NCBI RefSeq assembly: GCF_003704105.1
Contig: NZ_QUOQ01000007.1
Location: 62,001-126,000 of the forward strand
Length of the DNA: 64,000 nt
Source of the DNA: Brevundimonas lutea
GTDB lineage: Bacteria; Pseudomonadota; Alphaproteobacteria; Caulobacterales; Caulobacteraceae
Reading direction: 5' to 3'
In this document: positions 1 through 9,309 of the stretch, in pieces
Numbering within the stretch: the stretch's first letter is position 1
Layout: the number at the start of each line of letters is the position of its first letter
Notes under the pieces: model-generated
Database searches by the model: none
What the model was told of the DNA's origin: nothing
Seen by the model: only the letters and a program-made list of their open reading frames with translations
Translations under genes and position numbers: made by a program

Positions 1-192
1 GGCCATGTTGGCGGCCCCCGCCTCGTGCCGACAGGTGATGACCCGGATGCGGTCCTCCACATCGGCCAGGGCGTCCAGCACGGCCAGATAGCTCTCGCCC
101 GGCACGCAGAAGACGGTGTCGATCCCGTTCATCACCAGGGTGTCGACCAGGCGGCGGGCGGCGGTGTTCCGGGGTTGGGACGCTTTCGTCAT
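1..192 (-). CDS. Thiamine-diphosphate-dependent enzyme, N-terminal part (runs off left edge)
   Basis: Only the first 64 codons are in the window, starting at an ATG at 192 on the minus strand. The visible protein has a short lead, then the helix AARRLVDTLVMNGIDTVFCV followed by PGESYLAVLDAL and CRHEAGAANMA. This is the classic start of the Pyr domain of acetolactate-synthase-like enzymes. The glutamate of the PGES segment sits where the family has its cofactor-activating Glu. Without the rest of the protein the substrate (acetolactate synthase, oxalyl-CoA decarboxylase, sulfoacetaldehyde lyase and others) cannot be decided. It is divergent from the entericidin-like gene, with 104 bp between them. 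Confidence 0.85.
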   Translation of the reverse strand, partial: MTKASQPRNTAARRLVDTLVMNGIDTVFCVPGESYLAVLDALADVEDRIRVITCRHEAGAANMA

Positions 193-296
193 GCCCCGCT
201 CTAGCAGCCTCAAGCGCGCTTGCCATCAAGCCGCCGCAACCAAAGCCAAGCTAGACCGTATTAGCGGCGGCATTCGCCCACTTCAGGAGATATCCC

Positions 297-431
297 ATGC
301 GCAATATTCTGGTTCTGGCGGTGTGCGCCGCCGCCCTGGCCGTTTCGGCCTGCAACACCGTTCGTGGCGTCGGCGCCGACGTCGAAGCCGCCGGCGAAGG
401 CATTCAGTGCGGCGCCCAAGGGCGCTGCTGA
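297..431 (+). CDS. Entericidin A/B-like small lipoprotein
   Basis: This 44-residue ORF encodes a signal peptide (MRNILVLAVCAAALAVSA) ending in a lipobox, VSAC, with the acylated Cys at residue 19. A short mature part, CNTVRGVGADVEAAGEGI, follows. The NTVRGVGxDxxxAGxxI pattern is typical of the entericidin EcnA/EcnB family of small envelope lipoproteins, whose role is poorly defined (stress-linked bacteriolytic toxin/antidote in E. coli). GGAGA lies 9 bases before the ATG. The gene stands alone and is followed within 15 bases by a strong hairpin that probably ends its transcript. The mature part also carries two further cysteines, at residues 38 and 44. Confidence 0.85.
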   Translation: MRNILVLAVCAAALAVSACNTVRGVGADVEAAGEGIQCGAQGRC

Positions 432-443
432 GCCACTGTCGAA

Positions 444-478
444 GCCGTCAGGTTCGGACGTGATCCGAGCCTGACGGC
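444..478. terminator. Long inverted repeat between entericidin-like gene and rmuC
   Basis: GCCGTCAGGTTCGGA (444-458) pairs with TCCGAGCCTGACGGC (464-478) across a 5-base loop, giving a 15-bp stem with one T-G wobble. It lies 12 bases after the stop of the small lipoprotein gene. There is no T-run on either side, so it is either a rho-independent terminator without a classic U-tract or an mRNA-stabilising stem. Confidence 0.55.
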
Positions 479-517
479 CAGTTTGCCCTGGCGGCGACTC
501 CGCGTAAAGAACGGAGC

Positions 518-1726
518 ATGAACGCTGTCACCATCGCTTCCCTCCTGTTCGCCGTCGCTGCGATGGGCGGTTTCGTCTGGGCCTTCATGGGCTGGCAAGA
601 GGCGCGGTCGGAGTTGGCCGCCGGCGCCCATAGGCTGGCGCTGATGGAGGAGAGCCGCGACGCCATGGGCGAACTGGTTCGGGCTCAGGCCGGGGAGACC
701 GCACGCGCGGTCGCCGACCAGCTGGTCACCCGGGCCACCGAAACCTTTCAGGCTCAGGACCGCCTGGCGCGCGAGCGGATGGAGGCCCAGCTGAAGCCGG
801 TGGCGGAACAGCTGACCAAGTTTCAGGAACATGTCGCCGCGCTGGAGAAGTCCCGCGTCGAGGACACCGGGGGTCTCAAGGCCCAGATCGCCGCCCTGAT
901 GCAGGCCTCGGTCGACACCCAGGGCGAGGCCCGCAAGTTGTCGGCGGCGCTGCGGCGTGGCGCCGGGGTCCAGGGCCGCTGGGGCGAACAGACCCTCAGG
1001 AACGTGCTGGAGGCCGCCGGCCTCGCCAACCGGTTCGACTTCGAGGAACAGTTCTCGCTGGACACCGAGGAGGGGCGCCGGCGACCCGACGTGAAGGTGA
1101 GGATGCCGGGGGGCGGCGTCTTCGCCATCGACGCCAAGGCCTCGCTGAACGCCTTTCTGGAGGCGCAGGAATGCCCGGACGACGCCACGCGCGACCAGTG
1201 TCTGGCGCGTCACGCTCAGTCGCTGCGCAGCCATATGCAGGGGCTGTCGGCCAAGGCCTATTGGGATCAGTTCAAGGCCGAGGGTTCGCCCGACTTCGTG
1301 GCCATGTTCGTGCCGGGCGACGGCTTTCTGGCCGCGGCGCTGGAGCGCCAGCCCGACCTGATGAGCGAGGCGATGGACCGCCGCGTGCTGATCGTCACCC
1401 CGACTACCCTGTTCGCTCTGTGCAAGGCGGTCGCCTATGGCTGGCGGGCCGAGGAGCAGACCAAAAACGCCGACAAGGTCGCGACCCTGGGCAAGGAGCT
1501 CTACAAGCGCCTGTCGGTCATGGGCGGCCACGTCGCGGCGCTGGGCAAGGCGCTTGAGACCGCCAGCGGCAAGTACAACCAGTTCGTCGGCTCGCTGGAG
1601 AGCCAGGTGATGGTCTCGGCCCGGCGCTTTGAAGATCTGCAGGTCGATCATGAAGGCAAGGAGCTGCCCGAGCTGCCGGCCGTCGAAACCGCCCCGCGCG
1701 CGCTGAGTCGGCCGGAGTTGGCCTGA
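518..1726 (+). CDS. rmuC: DNA recombination protein RmuC
   Basis: This 402-residue protein has one N-terminal membrane helix (about residues 4-25). A coiled-coil stretch follows (about 30-150), then the RmuC core with GRWGEQTLRNVLEAAGL, the RRRPDVKVRMPGG segment and FAIDAKASLNAF. The D...DAK pattern fits the restriction-endonuclease-like fold proposed for the family. RmuC limits inversions at short inverted repeats and is usually an inner-membrane-anchored nuclease-like protein. Length and domain order are normal. It starts at an ATG and is a single gene; the creatininase-family gene follows 70 bp later on the same strand. Confidence 0.95.
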   Translation: MNAVTIASLLFAVAAMGGFVWAFMGWQEARSELAAGAHRLALMEESRDAMGELVRAQAGETARAVADQLVTRATETFQAQDRLARERMEAQLKPVAEQLTKFQEHVAALEKSRVEDTGGLKAQIAALMQASVDTQGEARKLSAALRRGAGVQGRWGEQTLRNVLEAAGLANRFDFEEQFSLDTEEGRRRPDVKVRMPGGGVFAIDAKASLNAFLEAQECPDDATRDQCLARHAQSLRSHMQGLSAKAYWDQFKAEGSPDFVAMFVPGDGFLAAALERQPDLMSEAMDRRVLIVTPTTLFALCKAVAYGWRAEEQTKNADKVATLGKELYKRLSVMGGHVAALGKALETASGKYNQFVGSLESQVMVSARRFEDLQVDHEGKELPELPAVETAPRALSRPELA

Positions 1727-1796
1727 GTCGGCCCAGGCGGTGGTCTTACCCGACGACGCGCCGTAAGGATCGGGAGTTCAGGAGAGTCCACCGCCC

Positions 1797-2603
1797 ATGC
1801 TGATCCCCTTTTCCACCTGGCTCGAGATCGAGGAGCGGATCGAGCGCGGCGACGTCCTGGCGCGGACGGTGGTGGTGCCGATCGGCTCGAACGAGCAACA
1901 CGGGCCGACGGGTCTGCTGGGCACCGACTGGATGTGTCCGCAGATCATCGCCGAGGCCGCCGAGGGACTGGACGGCGACCTGATGGTGGCCCCGACCTTC
2001 AACATCGGCATGGCCCAGCACCACTTGGCGTTCGGGGGGACAATCACCCTGAGGCCCTCGACCTTCATGGCGGCGATCCAGGACTGGGTCGCCAGCCTGA
2101 CGCGGCACGGGTTCGAGCGGATCTATTTCCTGAACGGCCACGGGGGGAATGTGGCGACGATCGAGGCCGCCTTCGCGGAGATCAACGCCGACTGGTCGCT
2201 GATGGAGGAGCGGCCGGGGTTCATGCTGACCCTGCGCAACTGGTGGGAGCTGCCGGGGGTGCTGGCGCTGTGCAACCGGCTGTTCCCCTCGGGGCACGGC
2301 ATGCATGCGACGCCGTCGGAGATCGCGGTGACCCAGGCGCGCTGGCCTGAGAGCGCGCGGACCGGCGAGTGCGTGCCGCGCATCGCGCCGGTGGGGCCGA
2401 TCCGCGACGCCCTGGATTATCGCGCGCGGTTCCCGGACGGGCGGATCGGGTCCGACCCCAGCCTGGCCAGCCCGGAGCTGGGGCGCCAGATCATCGACCT
2501 GGCGGCGCCGGCGCTGCTGAAGGAGGCGCGGGCGTTCGGGGCGGAGCAGTCGCCGGGATTCGAGCGCATGCCCCTGTCGGCGCCGGTGCATGGTCATGGG
2601 TAA
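1797..2603 (+). CDS. Creatininase-family amidohydrolase
   Basis: The 268-residue protein carries the creatininase family metal sites: the GSNEQHGPTG...GTDW segment (Glu, His, Asp ligands), FLNGHGGN and GHGMHATPSE. Family members are Zn/Mn amidohydrolases acting on creatinine, on riboflavin-pathway formamides (ArfB), or on peptide precursors (MftE). No substrate can be chosen from the sequence, and there are no neighbouring mycofactocin or creatinine genes. An AGGAGA ribosome-binding site (1780-1785) lies 11 bases before the ATG. The 3' end overlaps the next gene by 14 bases, which suggests co-translation with the phasin-like protein. Confidence 0.88.
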   Translation: MLIPFSTWLEIEERIERGDVLARTVVVPIGSNEQHGPTGLLGTDWMCPQIIAEAAEGLDGDLMVAPTFNIGMAQHHLAFGGTITLRPSTFMAAIQDWVASLTRHGFERIYFLNGHGGNVATIEAAFAEINADWSLMEERPGFMLTLRNWWELPGVLALCNRLFPSGHGMHATPSEIAVTQARWPESARTGECVPRIAPVGPIRDALDYRARFPDGRIGSDPSLASPELGRQIIDLAAPALLKEARAFGAEQSPGFERMPLSAPVHGHG

Positions 2604-3081
2604 AGCATCTCTGGAAAGCCTGGCCCGCGAGGGCGCGCGACAGGCGGCGCTGGGGCGCGAGATGGCCGAGGCGACGGCTGCCGTGGTGGCGCGTCGGCTG
2701 GAAATCGCGCGGGCGGCGCTGGACGATCCGAGGCGCGCCGATGTGGTCGAGATGGGCCTGATGGGCTCGGAGAAGGTCGAGGCCTTCGCCCTGGCCGGCG
2801 GGCGGCTGGCGGCGGGCGGCGCGGAAATGCTGGCCGAGGCCGGGCGGACGGCGGAGGCCGAGGCGCGGCTGGCCGGAACGGCGCTGAACCGGGTGCTGGC
2901 GGCGCGTGACCTGCCGACGATGGCGGCGGCGCAGAGCGACTATGCCATGGGCCTGTGGGGCCGGGCGTGGACCGGGGCGCTGGAGGCCTCGGCGATGATG
3001 ATGAAGGCGCAGGGCGAGGCGCTGGCCCCGCTGCATGCGGCGACGACCGCCAATGCGCGGCGGCTGAAGGTCGGCCGCTGA
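2590..3081 (+). CDS. Phasin-like small protein
   Basis: This 163-residue, alanine-rich, almost wholly helical protein has no membrane segments. It resembles alphaproteobacterial phasin-family proteins in its long amphipathic helices and in a C-terminal phrase, ALAPLHAATTANARRL, often seen near the end of that family. Phasins coat polyhydroxyalkanoate granules, but many homologues have no proven granule role. The start is ATG at 2590, inside the end of the creatininase gene; a second in-frame ATG lies at 2596. No polyhydroxyalkanoate genes are in the window, so the functional call rests on composition and a short motif only. Confidence 0.6.
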   Translation: MVMGKASLESLAREGARQAALGREMAEATAAVVARRLEIARAALDDPRRADVVEMGLMGSEKVEAFALAGGRLAAGGAEMLAEAGRTAEAEARLAGTALNRVLAARDLPTMAAAQSDYAMGLWGRAWTGALEASAMMMKAQGEALAPLHAATTANARRLKVGR

Positions 3082-3147
3082 CGCGAGGGGGCGGGGATGC
3101 TAGAGGCGGCGGCGTCCCTCCCCTAACGATTCCCTGATGAGGCCGCC

Positions 3148-4752
3148 ATGCCCGCCGCCCCCGACTTTCCGCCTGCGCCCGACCGCGTGACGCCGAAACG
3201 CGCCCTGATCTCGCTGTCCGACAAGGCGGGGCTGGAGAGCGTGGCGCGGGCTCTGAGCGCGGCTGGCGTCGAGCTGATCTCCACCGGCGGCACGCGGGCT
3301 GCGATCGAAAAGCTGGGACTGCCGGTAAGGGACGTAGCCGATCTGACCGGCTTTCCCGAGATGATGGACGGGCGGGTCAAGACCCTTCATCCCATCGTTC
3401 ACGGCGGCCTGCTGGGCGTGCGCGACGCGCCGTCCCACGCAGAGGCCATGCAGGCGCACGGCATCGGGGCCATCGATATCGTGTGGATCGACCTCTATCC
3501 GTTCGAGGCGACGGTGGCCACGGGCGGCGGCTTCGACGTCGTGATTGAGAACATCGACATCGGCGGTCCGGCCATGATCCGTTCGGCCGCCAAGAACCAC
3601 GGCTATGTCGCTGTCTGCGTCGACAGGGCGGGCGTGGACGAGGCAGTCGAGGCGATCACAAACAACGGCGCCACGACCCTGGCGCTGCGCAAACGCCTCG
3701 CGGCCCGCGCCTTTGGCCGCACCGCCGCCTATGACGCGGCCGTGTCGGGCTGGTTCGCCGGACAGGTCGAGGATGCAGCGCCGGCTCGGAAATCCATCAG
3801 CGGCCGGCTTGCCCAGACCCTGCGCTATGGCGAGAATCCGCACCAGACGGGGGCCTTCTACGTCACCAGCGAAACCCGGCCCGGCGTCGCCAACGCCCGC
3901 CAGCTGCAGGGCAAGGAACTGGGTTACAACAACATCGCCGATGCCGACGCGGCCTATGAGCTGGTCGCCGAGTTCGCGGCCCCGGCCTGCGTCATCGTCA
4001 AACACGCCAATCCGTGCGGGGTCGCGGTCGGCGCCGACCTTGGCCAGGCCTATGCGCGGGCGCTGGAGTGCGACAGCGTCTCGGCCTTCGGCGGAGTGGT
4101 GGCGGTCAACCGCCCCCTGACCCGGGCCGACGCCGAGGCCATCACCGGCATCTTCACCGAGGTGGTGATCGCGCCGGGTGCCGACGACGGCGCGCAAGAG
4201 GTGTTCGCGGCCAAGAAGAATCTGCGCCTGCTGCTGACCGACGGCCTGCCCGATCCGCTGGCGGCGGGCGAGGTGTTCCGTTCGGTCTCCGGCGGCTTCC
4301 TGGTGCAGGGGCGCGACCGGTCGCGGCTGACAGCGGCGGACCTCAAGATCGTGACGCGGCGTCAGCCGACGCCGAGCGAGATCGAGGACATGCTGTTTGC
4401 CTTCACCGTGGCCAAGCATGTGAAGTCCAACGCCATCGTCTACGCCAAGGACGGCCAGACGGCGGGCATCGGCGCGGGCCAGATGAACCGGCGTGACTCG
4501 GCCCGGATCGCTTCGCTGAGGGCCAGGGAGGCGGGCGAGGCCAAAGGGCTGGCGCATTCCCTGGCGCAGGGCTCGGCCTGTGCGTCCGAGGCCTTCTTCC
4601 CCTTCCCCGACGGCCTCTTGGAGGCGGCGGCGGCGGGCGCGACGGCGGTGATCCAGCCGGGCGGGGCCATGCGCGACGCCGAGGTCATCGCAGCCGCGGA
4701 CGAGGCCGGATTGGCCATGGCGTTCACCGGCGTGCGGGTGTTCCGGCATTGA
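3148..4752 (+). CDS. purH: Bifunctional AICAR formyltransferase / IMP cyclohydrolase
   Basis: This 534-residue enzyme catalyses the last two steps of purine synthesis: formyl transfer from 10-formyl-THF to AICAR, and ring closure to IMP. The N-terminal MGS-like cyclohydrolase domain shows [13 protein letters not shown] and the [13 protein letters not shown] loop. The C-terminal transformylase domain shows [29 protein letters not shown], the active-site [11 protein letters not shown] and [19 protein letters not shown]. Length and order are canonical. The ATG follows a 66-bp gap after the phasin-like gene. No other purine gene is adjacent, as is common in Caulobacterales. Confidence 0.97.
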   Translation: MPAAPDFPPAPDRVTPKRALISLSDKAGLESVARALSAAGVELISTGGTRAAIEKLGLPVRDVADLTGFPEMMDGRVKTLHPIVHGGLLGVRDAPSHAEAMQAHGIGAIDIVWIDLYPFEATVATGGGFDVVIENIDIGGPAMIRSAAKNHGYVAVCVDRAGVDEAVEAITNNGATTLALRKRLAARAFGRTAAYDAAVSGWFAGQVEDAAPARKSISGRLAQTLRYGENPHQTGAFYVTSETRPGVANARQLQGKELGYNNIADADAAYELVAEFAAPACVIVKHANPCGVAVGADLGQAYARALECDSVSAFGGVVAVNRPLTRADAEAITGIFTEVVIAPGADDGAQEVFAAKKNLRLLLTDGLPDPLAAGEVFRSVSGGFLVQGRDRSRLTAADLKIVTRRQPTPSEIEDMLFAFTVAKHVKSNAIVYAKDGQTAGIGAGQMNRRDSARIASLRAREAGEAKGLAHSLAQGSACASEAFFPFPDGLLEAAAAGATAVIQPGGAMRDAEVIAAADEAGLAMAFTGVRVFRH

Positions 4753-4865
4753 TCTGAGGGGTCGCTAGCGCTCGTGACGCGGTCGCTCGCCGCCTGAGCG
4801 TGGCTCGCCTTGCTCGTGACTGCGCCCTCGTCCAGACTCCGGCGACCATCAGCGAGAGTCGCCCC

Positions 4866-6002
4866 ATGATCCCCTATGGCCGCCAGACGATCGATGCTGA
4901 AGACGAGGCGGCGGTGCTGGCGGCGCTGCGCTCGCCCTTCCTGACCCAAGGACCGCGCGTCGAGGCGTTCGAGGCCGAGATCGCCGCCTATGTCGGGGCG
5001 AAGCATTGCGTGGCCGTGGCCAATGCGACCCTAGGCCTGCAGCTGGCCTATGCGGCCCTCGAGCTCGGCGCCGGTGAGGGGATCACCAGCCCGATCACCT
5101 TCATCGCCACCGCCAGCGCCATGGAGCAGGCCGGGCTGACGCCGGTGTTCGCCGACATTGATCCGGAGACGGTCAACCTTGCCCCACGCGCATTAGACGT
5201 AGCGATCGGGCCGCAGACGCGGCTGGTCGCACCCGTGCATTTCGCGGGCCTGCCGTGCGACATGGCGGCCATCGCCGACATCGCCCGGGCGCGCGGCCTG
5301 AAGATCGTCGAGGACGCCGCCCACGCCATCGGGTCGGACTATGCCGACGGCGGACGGATCGGCAGCTGTCGACATTCGGACATGACGGTTTTCTCCTTCC
5401 ACCCGGTCAAGACGATGACCACGGGCGAAGGCGGGGCGATCACCACCAACGACCCCGAGCTGCATGCCCGGCTGGTCGCGCTGAGGTCACACGGCATCGT
5501 GCGCGATCCGACGCGAATGGCCCGCCACGACGGGCCGTGGTTTCACGAGCAGCAGACCCTGGGTCTGAATGCGCGGATGACCGACCTCCAGGCGGCCCTT
5601 GGCTCGAGCCAGTTGCGGAAGCTGGATGGTTTCGTAACGCGGCGACGCGCGATCATGGACGCCTATCGCGCCGCCTTCGCCGACCTTGAGTGGCTGGGCC
5701 TGCCGCCAGACGCCGGGGCCCAGCGTGTCGGCTGGCATCTGTTCGCGGTGCGGCTGGACTTCGCCGCCCTGGGCCGCGATCGGACGGCGGTGATGGCGGA
5801 ACTGGCCGGGGCCGGGGTCGGCAGTCAGGTCCACTACATCCCCGTCCACACCCAGCCATGGCGGCGCCGACAGCGGCGGCAGGGGCCCTTCCCCCACGCC
5901 GAGGCCTGGTACGACCAGTGCCTCAGCCTGCCGCTGTTCCCCGCCATGACCGACGCCGAGGTCGAGCAGGTGATCGCCGCCGTCCGGGCGCTGAGGCCAT
6001 GA
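4866..6002 (+). CDS. pseC: UDP-4-amino-4,6-dideoxy-N-acetyl-altrosamine transaminase PseC
   Basis: This 378-residue PLP-dependent DegT/DnrJ/EryC1-type aminotransferase begins with [21 protein letters not shown], a typical PseC start. It continues with [11 protein letters not shown], the cofactor motif [11 protein letters not shown], and the Schiff-base lysine in [15 protein letters not shown]. PseC is the second step of CMP-pseudaminic acid synthesis, transaminating the 4-keto sugar made by PseB. The reading frame is open from a GTG at 4800, but the ATG at 4866 matches the family start. It is the first gene of a five-gene operon and overlaps pseF by an ATGA. In Caulobacter the equivalent step (FlmB) serves flagellin glycosylation. 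Confidence 0.93.
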   Translation: MIPYGRQTIDAEDEAAVLAALRSPFLTQGPRVEAFEAEIAAYVGAKHCVAVANATLGLQLAYAALELGAGEGITSPITFIATASAMEQAGLTPVFADIDPETVNLAPRALDVAIGPQTRLVAPVHFAGLPCDMAAIADIARARGLKIVEDAAHAIGSDYADGGRIGSCRHSDMTVFSFHPVKTMTTGEGGAITTNDPELHARLVALRSHGIVRDPTRMARHDGPWFHEQQTLGLNARMTDLQAALGSSQLRKLDGFVTRRRAIMDAYRAAFADLEWLGLPPDAGAQRVGWHLFAVRLDFAALGRDRTAVMAELAGAGVGSQVHYIPVHTQPWRRRQRRQGPFPHAEAWYDQCLSLPLFPAMTDAEVEQVIAAVRALRP

Positions 6003-6703
6003 AACTGCTGGCGGTCATTCCGGCGCGGGCCGGGTCGAAGCGCGTGCCGGGCAAGAATGTGCGTCCGTTTCACGGACGGCCGATGCTTGGCTGGCCGGTC
6101 CAGGCGGCGCTGGACAGCAATCTGTTCCACACCGTGATGGTCTCGACGGAGGACGAGGCGGTGGCGCGGATCGCGTGTGCAGAAGGCGCCGAGGTCCCGT
6201 TCCTGCGATCCTCCGCGACAGCGGACGACCGGGCGGGCCTGATGTCGGTGCTGGCCGAGGTGCTGGAGACATGGGAAGCGCGCGGCGAGGCGTTCGACGC
6301 CGTCTGCTGCCTGCTGGCCACTGCCGCCCTAGCGACGCCCGCACGGCTTCGCGAAGGCTTGTCTCTGTACCGCATGGGCGACTGGGACGGGGTCTATCCG
6401 GTGCTGGCCTATCCGCACCCGATCGAACGGGCGACGCGTCGCGAGACGGATGGCCGCACGACCCTGATCGACCCGGTCGAGGCCGAAACCCGCACCCAGG
6501 ATCTGGAGCCAGCGTGGCATGACGCGGGGCAGTTCTACTGGCTGTCGCCGGAGGTCATCCGTGCACGGAGGTCCGTGCTGACCGCGCGCTGCGCGACCCT
6601 GACGCTGAGTGAGATGGAGGCCCAGGACATCGACACCGAGGACGACTGGCGCCTGGCCGAGATGAAGTTCGTGCTGATGCGGGACCGGTCGGGTTCGCCA
6701 TGA
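5999..6703 (+). CDS. pseF: Pseudaminic acid cytidylyltransferase PseF
   Basis: The 234-residue protein begins [20 protein letters not shown], the CTP-binding loop of CMP-sialic-acid-synthetase-like nucleotidyltransferases. It continues with GRPMLGWPVQAAL and VSTEDEAVARIA, and ends with the metal-binding region around DIDTEDDWRLAE. It activates pseudaminic acid to CMP-pseudaminic acid, the donor for glycosyltransferases. The start ATG overlaps the stop of pseC and the stop overlaps the start of pseG. Assignment to PseF rather than NeuA rests on the surrounding PseC, G, H and I genes. Confidence 0.92.
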   Translation: MKLLAVIPARAGSKRVPGKNVRPFHGRPMLGWPVQAALDSNLFHTVMVSTEDEAVARIACAEGAEVPFLRSSATADDRAGLMSVLAEVLETWEARGEAFDAVCCLLATAALATPARLREGLSLYRMGDWDGVYPVLAYPHPIERATRRETDGRTTLIDPVEAETRTQDLEPAWHDAGQFYWLSPEVIRARRSVLTARCATLTLSEMEAQDIDTEDDWRLAEMKFVLMRDRSGSP

Positions 6704-7668
6704 GCCTGACCGGACGTCGCCTGATGATCCTGACCGAGGGGGATCGGCGCCGGGGGCTGGGGCATGTCGTCCGTTGCGGACGCTATGCCGAGGAATGGCG
6801 GGCGCGGGGCGGTGAGGTGTCCTGGCGGATCGACGGCGACGACCTCGCCATGAAGGCGGCAGAAAGATTGGGAACCGTAGAGGCGGGCGACTGGCTCCGG
6901 GCGCCGGACGATACCGTCGATGCCGATGTGGCGATCGTCGATTCCTACGCCCTCGACCCGAAAATGGCCCGAAGGCTTGCGGACCGCGCGCCCGCAATCG
7001 TGTTCATGGATGACCTGCAGCGGATCGCCTATTCGGGCGGGCTGGTAGTTCATCCCGCGCCGACGCCCGCGCCTCTGAGACCGGATGGGGGCGAATGGCT
7101 GTGCGGACCGACCTGGCAACCCCTGCGCACCGCCTTCGTGCGACCGCCTTCGCGCGTCGCTGTGGCGCGGCGGATCGGGCGGGTGTTTGTGGTGATGGGC
7201 GGCAGCGATGCGCAGGGCCTGGGCGGACGGGTCGCCGAGACCCTGGCCCGCGCCCTGCCGGAGGCGGAGATCAGACTTGCCGGGGCCGATGAGGCTCCGT
7301 CCGGGGTCGTCGGACTGGGCCGACTGACCGCCGAGTCTATGGCGGCGGAGATGACGGCCTGTGACCTGGCGATCAGCGCCGCGGGCCAGACGGTGTTCGA
7401 ACTGGCGCGATGCGGGGCGCCGACGGTCATGCTGGGCGTGGCGGAGAACCAGAGGCCAAATCTGGAAGGGTGGCCGCCACTGGTCGGCTTTGTGAACGCG
7501 GGAATGTGGGACGCGCCCGATCTGGAGGCGCGACTGGCGGGCGGCTGCGAAGCGCTGCACGATCCGCAGGTGCGCCAGGCGGTCAGCGCGCGCGCAATGG
7601 CGGCGGTGGACGGACAGGGTGCGAACCGACTGATCGACCGGCTGGAGGCGAGATGGCGGACGGACTGA
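6700..7668 (+). CDS. pseG: UDP-sugar hydrolase PseG (pseudaminic acid pathway)
   Basis: This 322-residue GT-B-like hydrolase has an N-terminal glycine/histidine loop, GLGHVVRCGRYAEEW, with the catalytic His of the family. It also has VAIVDSYALDP and FMDDLQR, and a C-terminal nucleotide site around AISAAGQTVFELARCGAP. PseG removes UDP from UDP-2,4-diacetamido-2,4,6-trideoxy-altropyranose before condensation by PseI. It overlaps pseF by 4 bases and pseH by 16 bases, so translation of the operon is probably coupled. No anomalies are visible. Confidence 0.93.
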   Translation: MSLTGRRLMILTEGDRRRGLGHVVRCGRYAEEWRARGGEVSWRIDGDDLAMKAAERLGTVEAGDWLRAPDDTVDADVAIVDSYALDPKMARRLADRAPAIVFMDDLQRIAYSGGLVVHPAPTPAPLRPDGGEWLCGPTWQPLRTAFVRPPSRVAVARRIGRVFVVMGGSDAQGLGGRVAETLARALPEAEIRLAGADEAPSGVVGLGRLTAESMAAEMTACDLAISAAGQTVFELARCGAPTVMLGVAENQRPNLEGWPPLVGFVNAGMWDAPDLEARLAGGCEALHDPQVRQAVSARAMAAVDGQGANRLIDRLEARWRTD

Positions 7669-8222
7669 GAGAGGCGGACTGTCGCCTGCGGCCGATCGAG
7701 GCCGGCGATCGGGAGCGGATTCTGGGCTGGCGCAACCAGGATCGGGTGCGCGCCGCCATGTACACGGACCATGTGATCAGCGAGGACGAGCATGGCCGCT
7801 GGTTCGCCCGGGCCCTGGAGGCCGCCGACGACGCCTATTTGATCTTCGAGCATCAGGGCCGGCCGATGGGCTTTGTGTCGATCACGCGCGTGAACCGCGA
7901 GAATGATCGGGCGGAATGGGCCTTCTACCTCGGCGAAACGGAGGCGCCGCGCGGGATGGGCGGCGCCATGGAGATGCTGGCGCTGGATCATGCCTTCGAG
8001 GCGGTCGGCGTGTCGAAGCTGTGCTGCGAAGTACTGGGGTTCAACGCCGGCGTGGTGCGGATGCACAGGCGGTTCGGCTTCGTCGAGGAAGGGCTGCTGA
8101 AGCGGCACTTTCGGCGCGGCGAAGACTGGCATGATGTCGTGCTGCTGGCGCGATTTAGCGAGGGGTGGGCGGGCGACCGGGCGGCGCTGCGGCCCCAGGT
8201 GTTCGCGGGAGACGGCGCATGA
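7653..8222 (+). CDS. pseH: UDP-4-amino-sugar N-acetyltransferase PseH
   Basis: This 189-residue GNAT-fold acetyltransferase starts at an ATG at 7653 inside the end of pseG. Family features include LRPIEAGDRERILGWRNQ at the start, MGFVSITRVNRENDRAEWAF in the core, and the acetyl-CoA binding and C-terminal region LCCEVLGFNAGVVRMHRRFGF. It acetylates the 4-amino group produced by PseC. The reading frame is open far upstream, but the upstream part is out-of-frame pseG sequence. It overlaps pseI by 4 bases. Confidence 0.92.
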   Translation: MADGLREADCRLRPIEAGDRERILGWRNQDRVRAAMYTDHVISEDEHGRWFARALEAADDAYLIFEHQGRPMGFVSITRVNRENDRAEWAFYLGETEAPRGMGGAMEMLALDHAFEAVGVSKLCCEVLGFNAGVVRMHRRFGFVEEGLLKRHFRRGEDWHDVVLLARFSEGWAGDRAALRPQVFAGDGA

Positions 8223-9244
8223 GTTTCCAGTGGCCCGACCGGGTCTTCATCGTCGCCGAACTGTCGGCCAATCACGGCGGTTCGCTCCAGGTCTGTCTGG
8301 ACACCGTCAGGGCGGCGGCCGAGGCCGGTGCGGACGCCATCAAGCTGCAGACCTATTCGCCCGACACCATCACCCTGGACTGCGACACGCCGCCGTTCCG
8401 CATCGACGGCGGGACGCTGTGGGACGGGCGGACGCTGCACAGCCTCTACGCGGAGGCGATGACGCCCTGGGAATGGCACCGGCCGATCCACGACGAGGCG
8501 GAGAAGACTGGCCTCGCCTTCTTCTCCTCGCCCTTCGATTTCACGGCGGTGGACTTTCTCGAGAATCTGGCGCCGGCGATGTACAAGATCGCCTCGTTCG
8601 AGATCGCCGACATTCCCCTGATCGAATACGCCGCGGCCAAGGGGCGGCCTATGGTGATGTCGACCGGTATCGCCGACGAAGCGGCGATCGAGGAGGCGGT
8701 CGCGGCCTGCCGGAACGCCGGGAACGACGACATCACCCTGCTGAAATGCACCTCGGCCTATCCGGCCGAACCCAGGGACGCCAACCTGGCCACCCTGCCC
8801 GACATGGCGGCGCGGTTCGGCTGTCGCATCGGACTGTCGGACCACACCATGGATGACGCCGTGGCGGTGACCGCCGTGGCGCTGGGCGCCCGGTTGGTGG
8901 AGAAGCATTTCATTCTGGATCGCGCCATCGGCGGACCCGACGCCAGTTTCAGCCTGACGCCCGAGGAGTTCGGCGGCATGGTGTCGGCGGTGCGGACGGC
9001 CGAGGACGCTCTGGGCCGAGTGCGCTACGGCCCCGAAGGCCAGGCCGCCAAGAACGCCCGCTTCGGCCGCAGCCTGTTCATCGCCCAGGACATGGCGGCG
9101 GGCGACGAGCTGACGCCGGACACCCTTCGCTCCGTGCGCCCAGGCGACGGCCTGCATCCCCGCCACTATCGCGCGCTGCTGGGGCGGAAGGTGACGCGAG
9201 CGGCGGCCAAGGGCACGCCAATGGACTGGAGCCTGCTGGAGTGA
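8219..9244 (+). CDS. pseI: Pseudaminic acid synthase PseI (NeuB family)
   Basis: The 341-residue protein has an N-terminal NeuB TIM-barrel with VFIVAELSANHGGSLQ, GADAIKLQTYSPDTITLD, and MVMSTGIADEAAIEEAV. The C-terminal SAF (antifreeze-like) domain, KNARFGRSLFIAQDMAAGDE...VRPGDGLHPRHY, helps the active site in the dimer. PseI condenses the trideoxy-altrose with phosphoenolpyruvate to give pseudaminic acid. The start is the ATG overlapping pseH (ATGA), preceded by GGGAGACGGC. It is the last pse gene here; pseB (the dehydratase/epimerase) is not in the window. Confidence 0.95.
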   Translation: MSFQWPDRVFIVAELSANHGGSLQVCLDTVRAAAEAGADAIKLQTYSPDTITLDCDTPPFRIDGGTLWDGRTLHSLYAEAMTPWEWHRPIHDEAEKTGLAFFSSPFDFTAVDFLENLAPAMYKIASFEIADIPLIEYAAAKGRPMVMSTGIADEAAIEEAVAACRNAGNDDITLLKCTSAYPAEPRDANLATLPDMAARFGCRIGLSDHTMDDAVAVTAVALGARLVEKHFILDRAIGGPDASFSLTPEEFGGMVSAVRTAEDALGRVRYGPEGQAAKNARFGRSLFIAQDMAAGDELTPDTLRSVRPGDGLHPRHYRALLGRKVTRAAAKGTPMDWSLLE

Positions 9245-9309
9245 AAGCCAGCGAACGCTGATTCGCCTTTCCCGCAACCTTGGGTAATAGTTGCCACGGG
9301 ATAGGGGAG

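Noticed and set aside
4800..4865. Upstream GTG start for pseC
   Set aside because: The 22 extra residues are not like the family and the ATG at 4866 gives the typical MIPYGRQ start.
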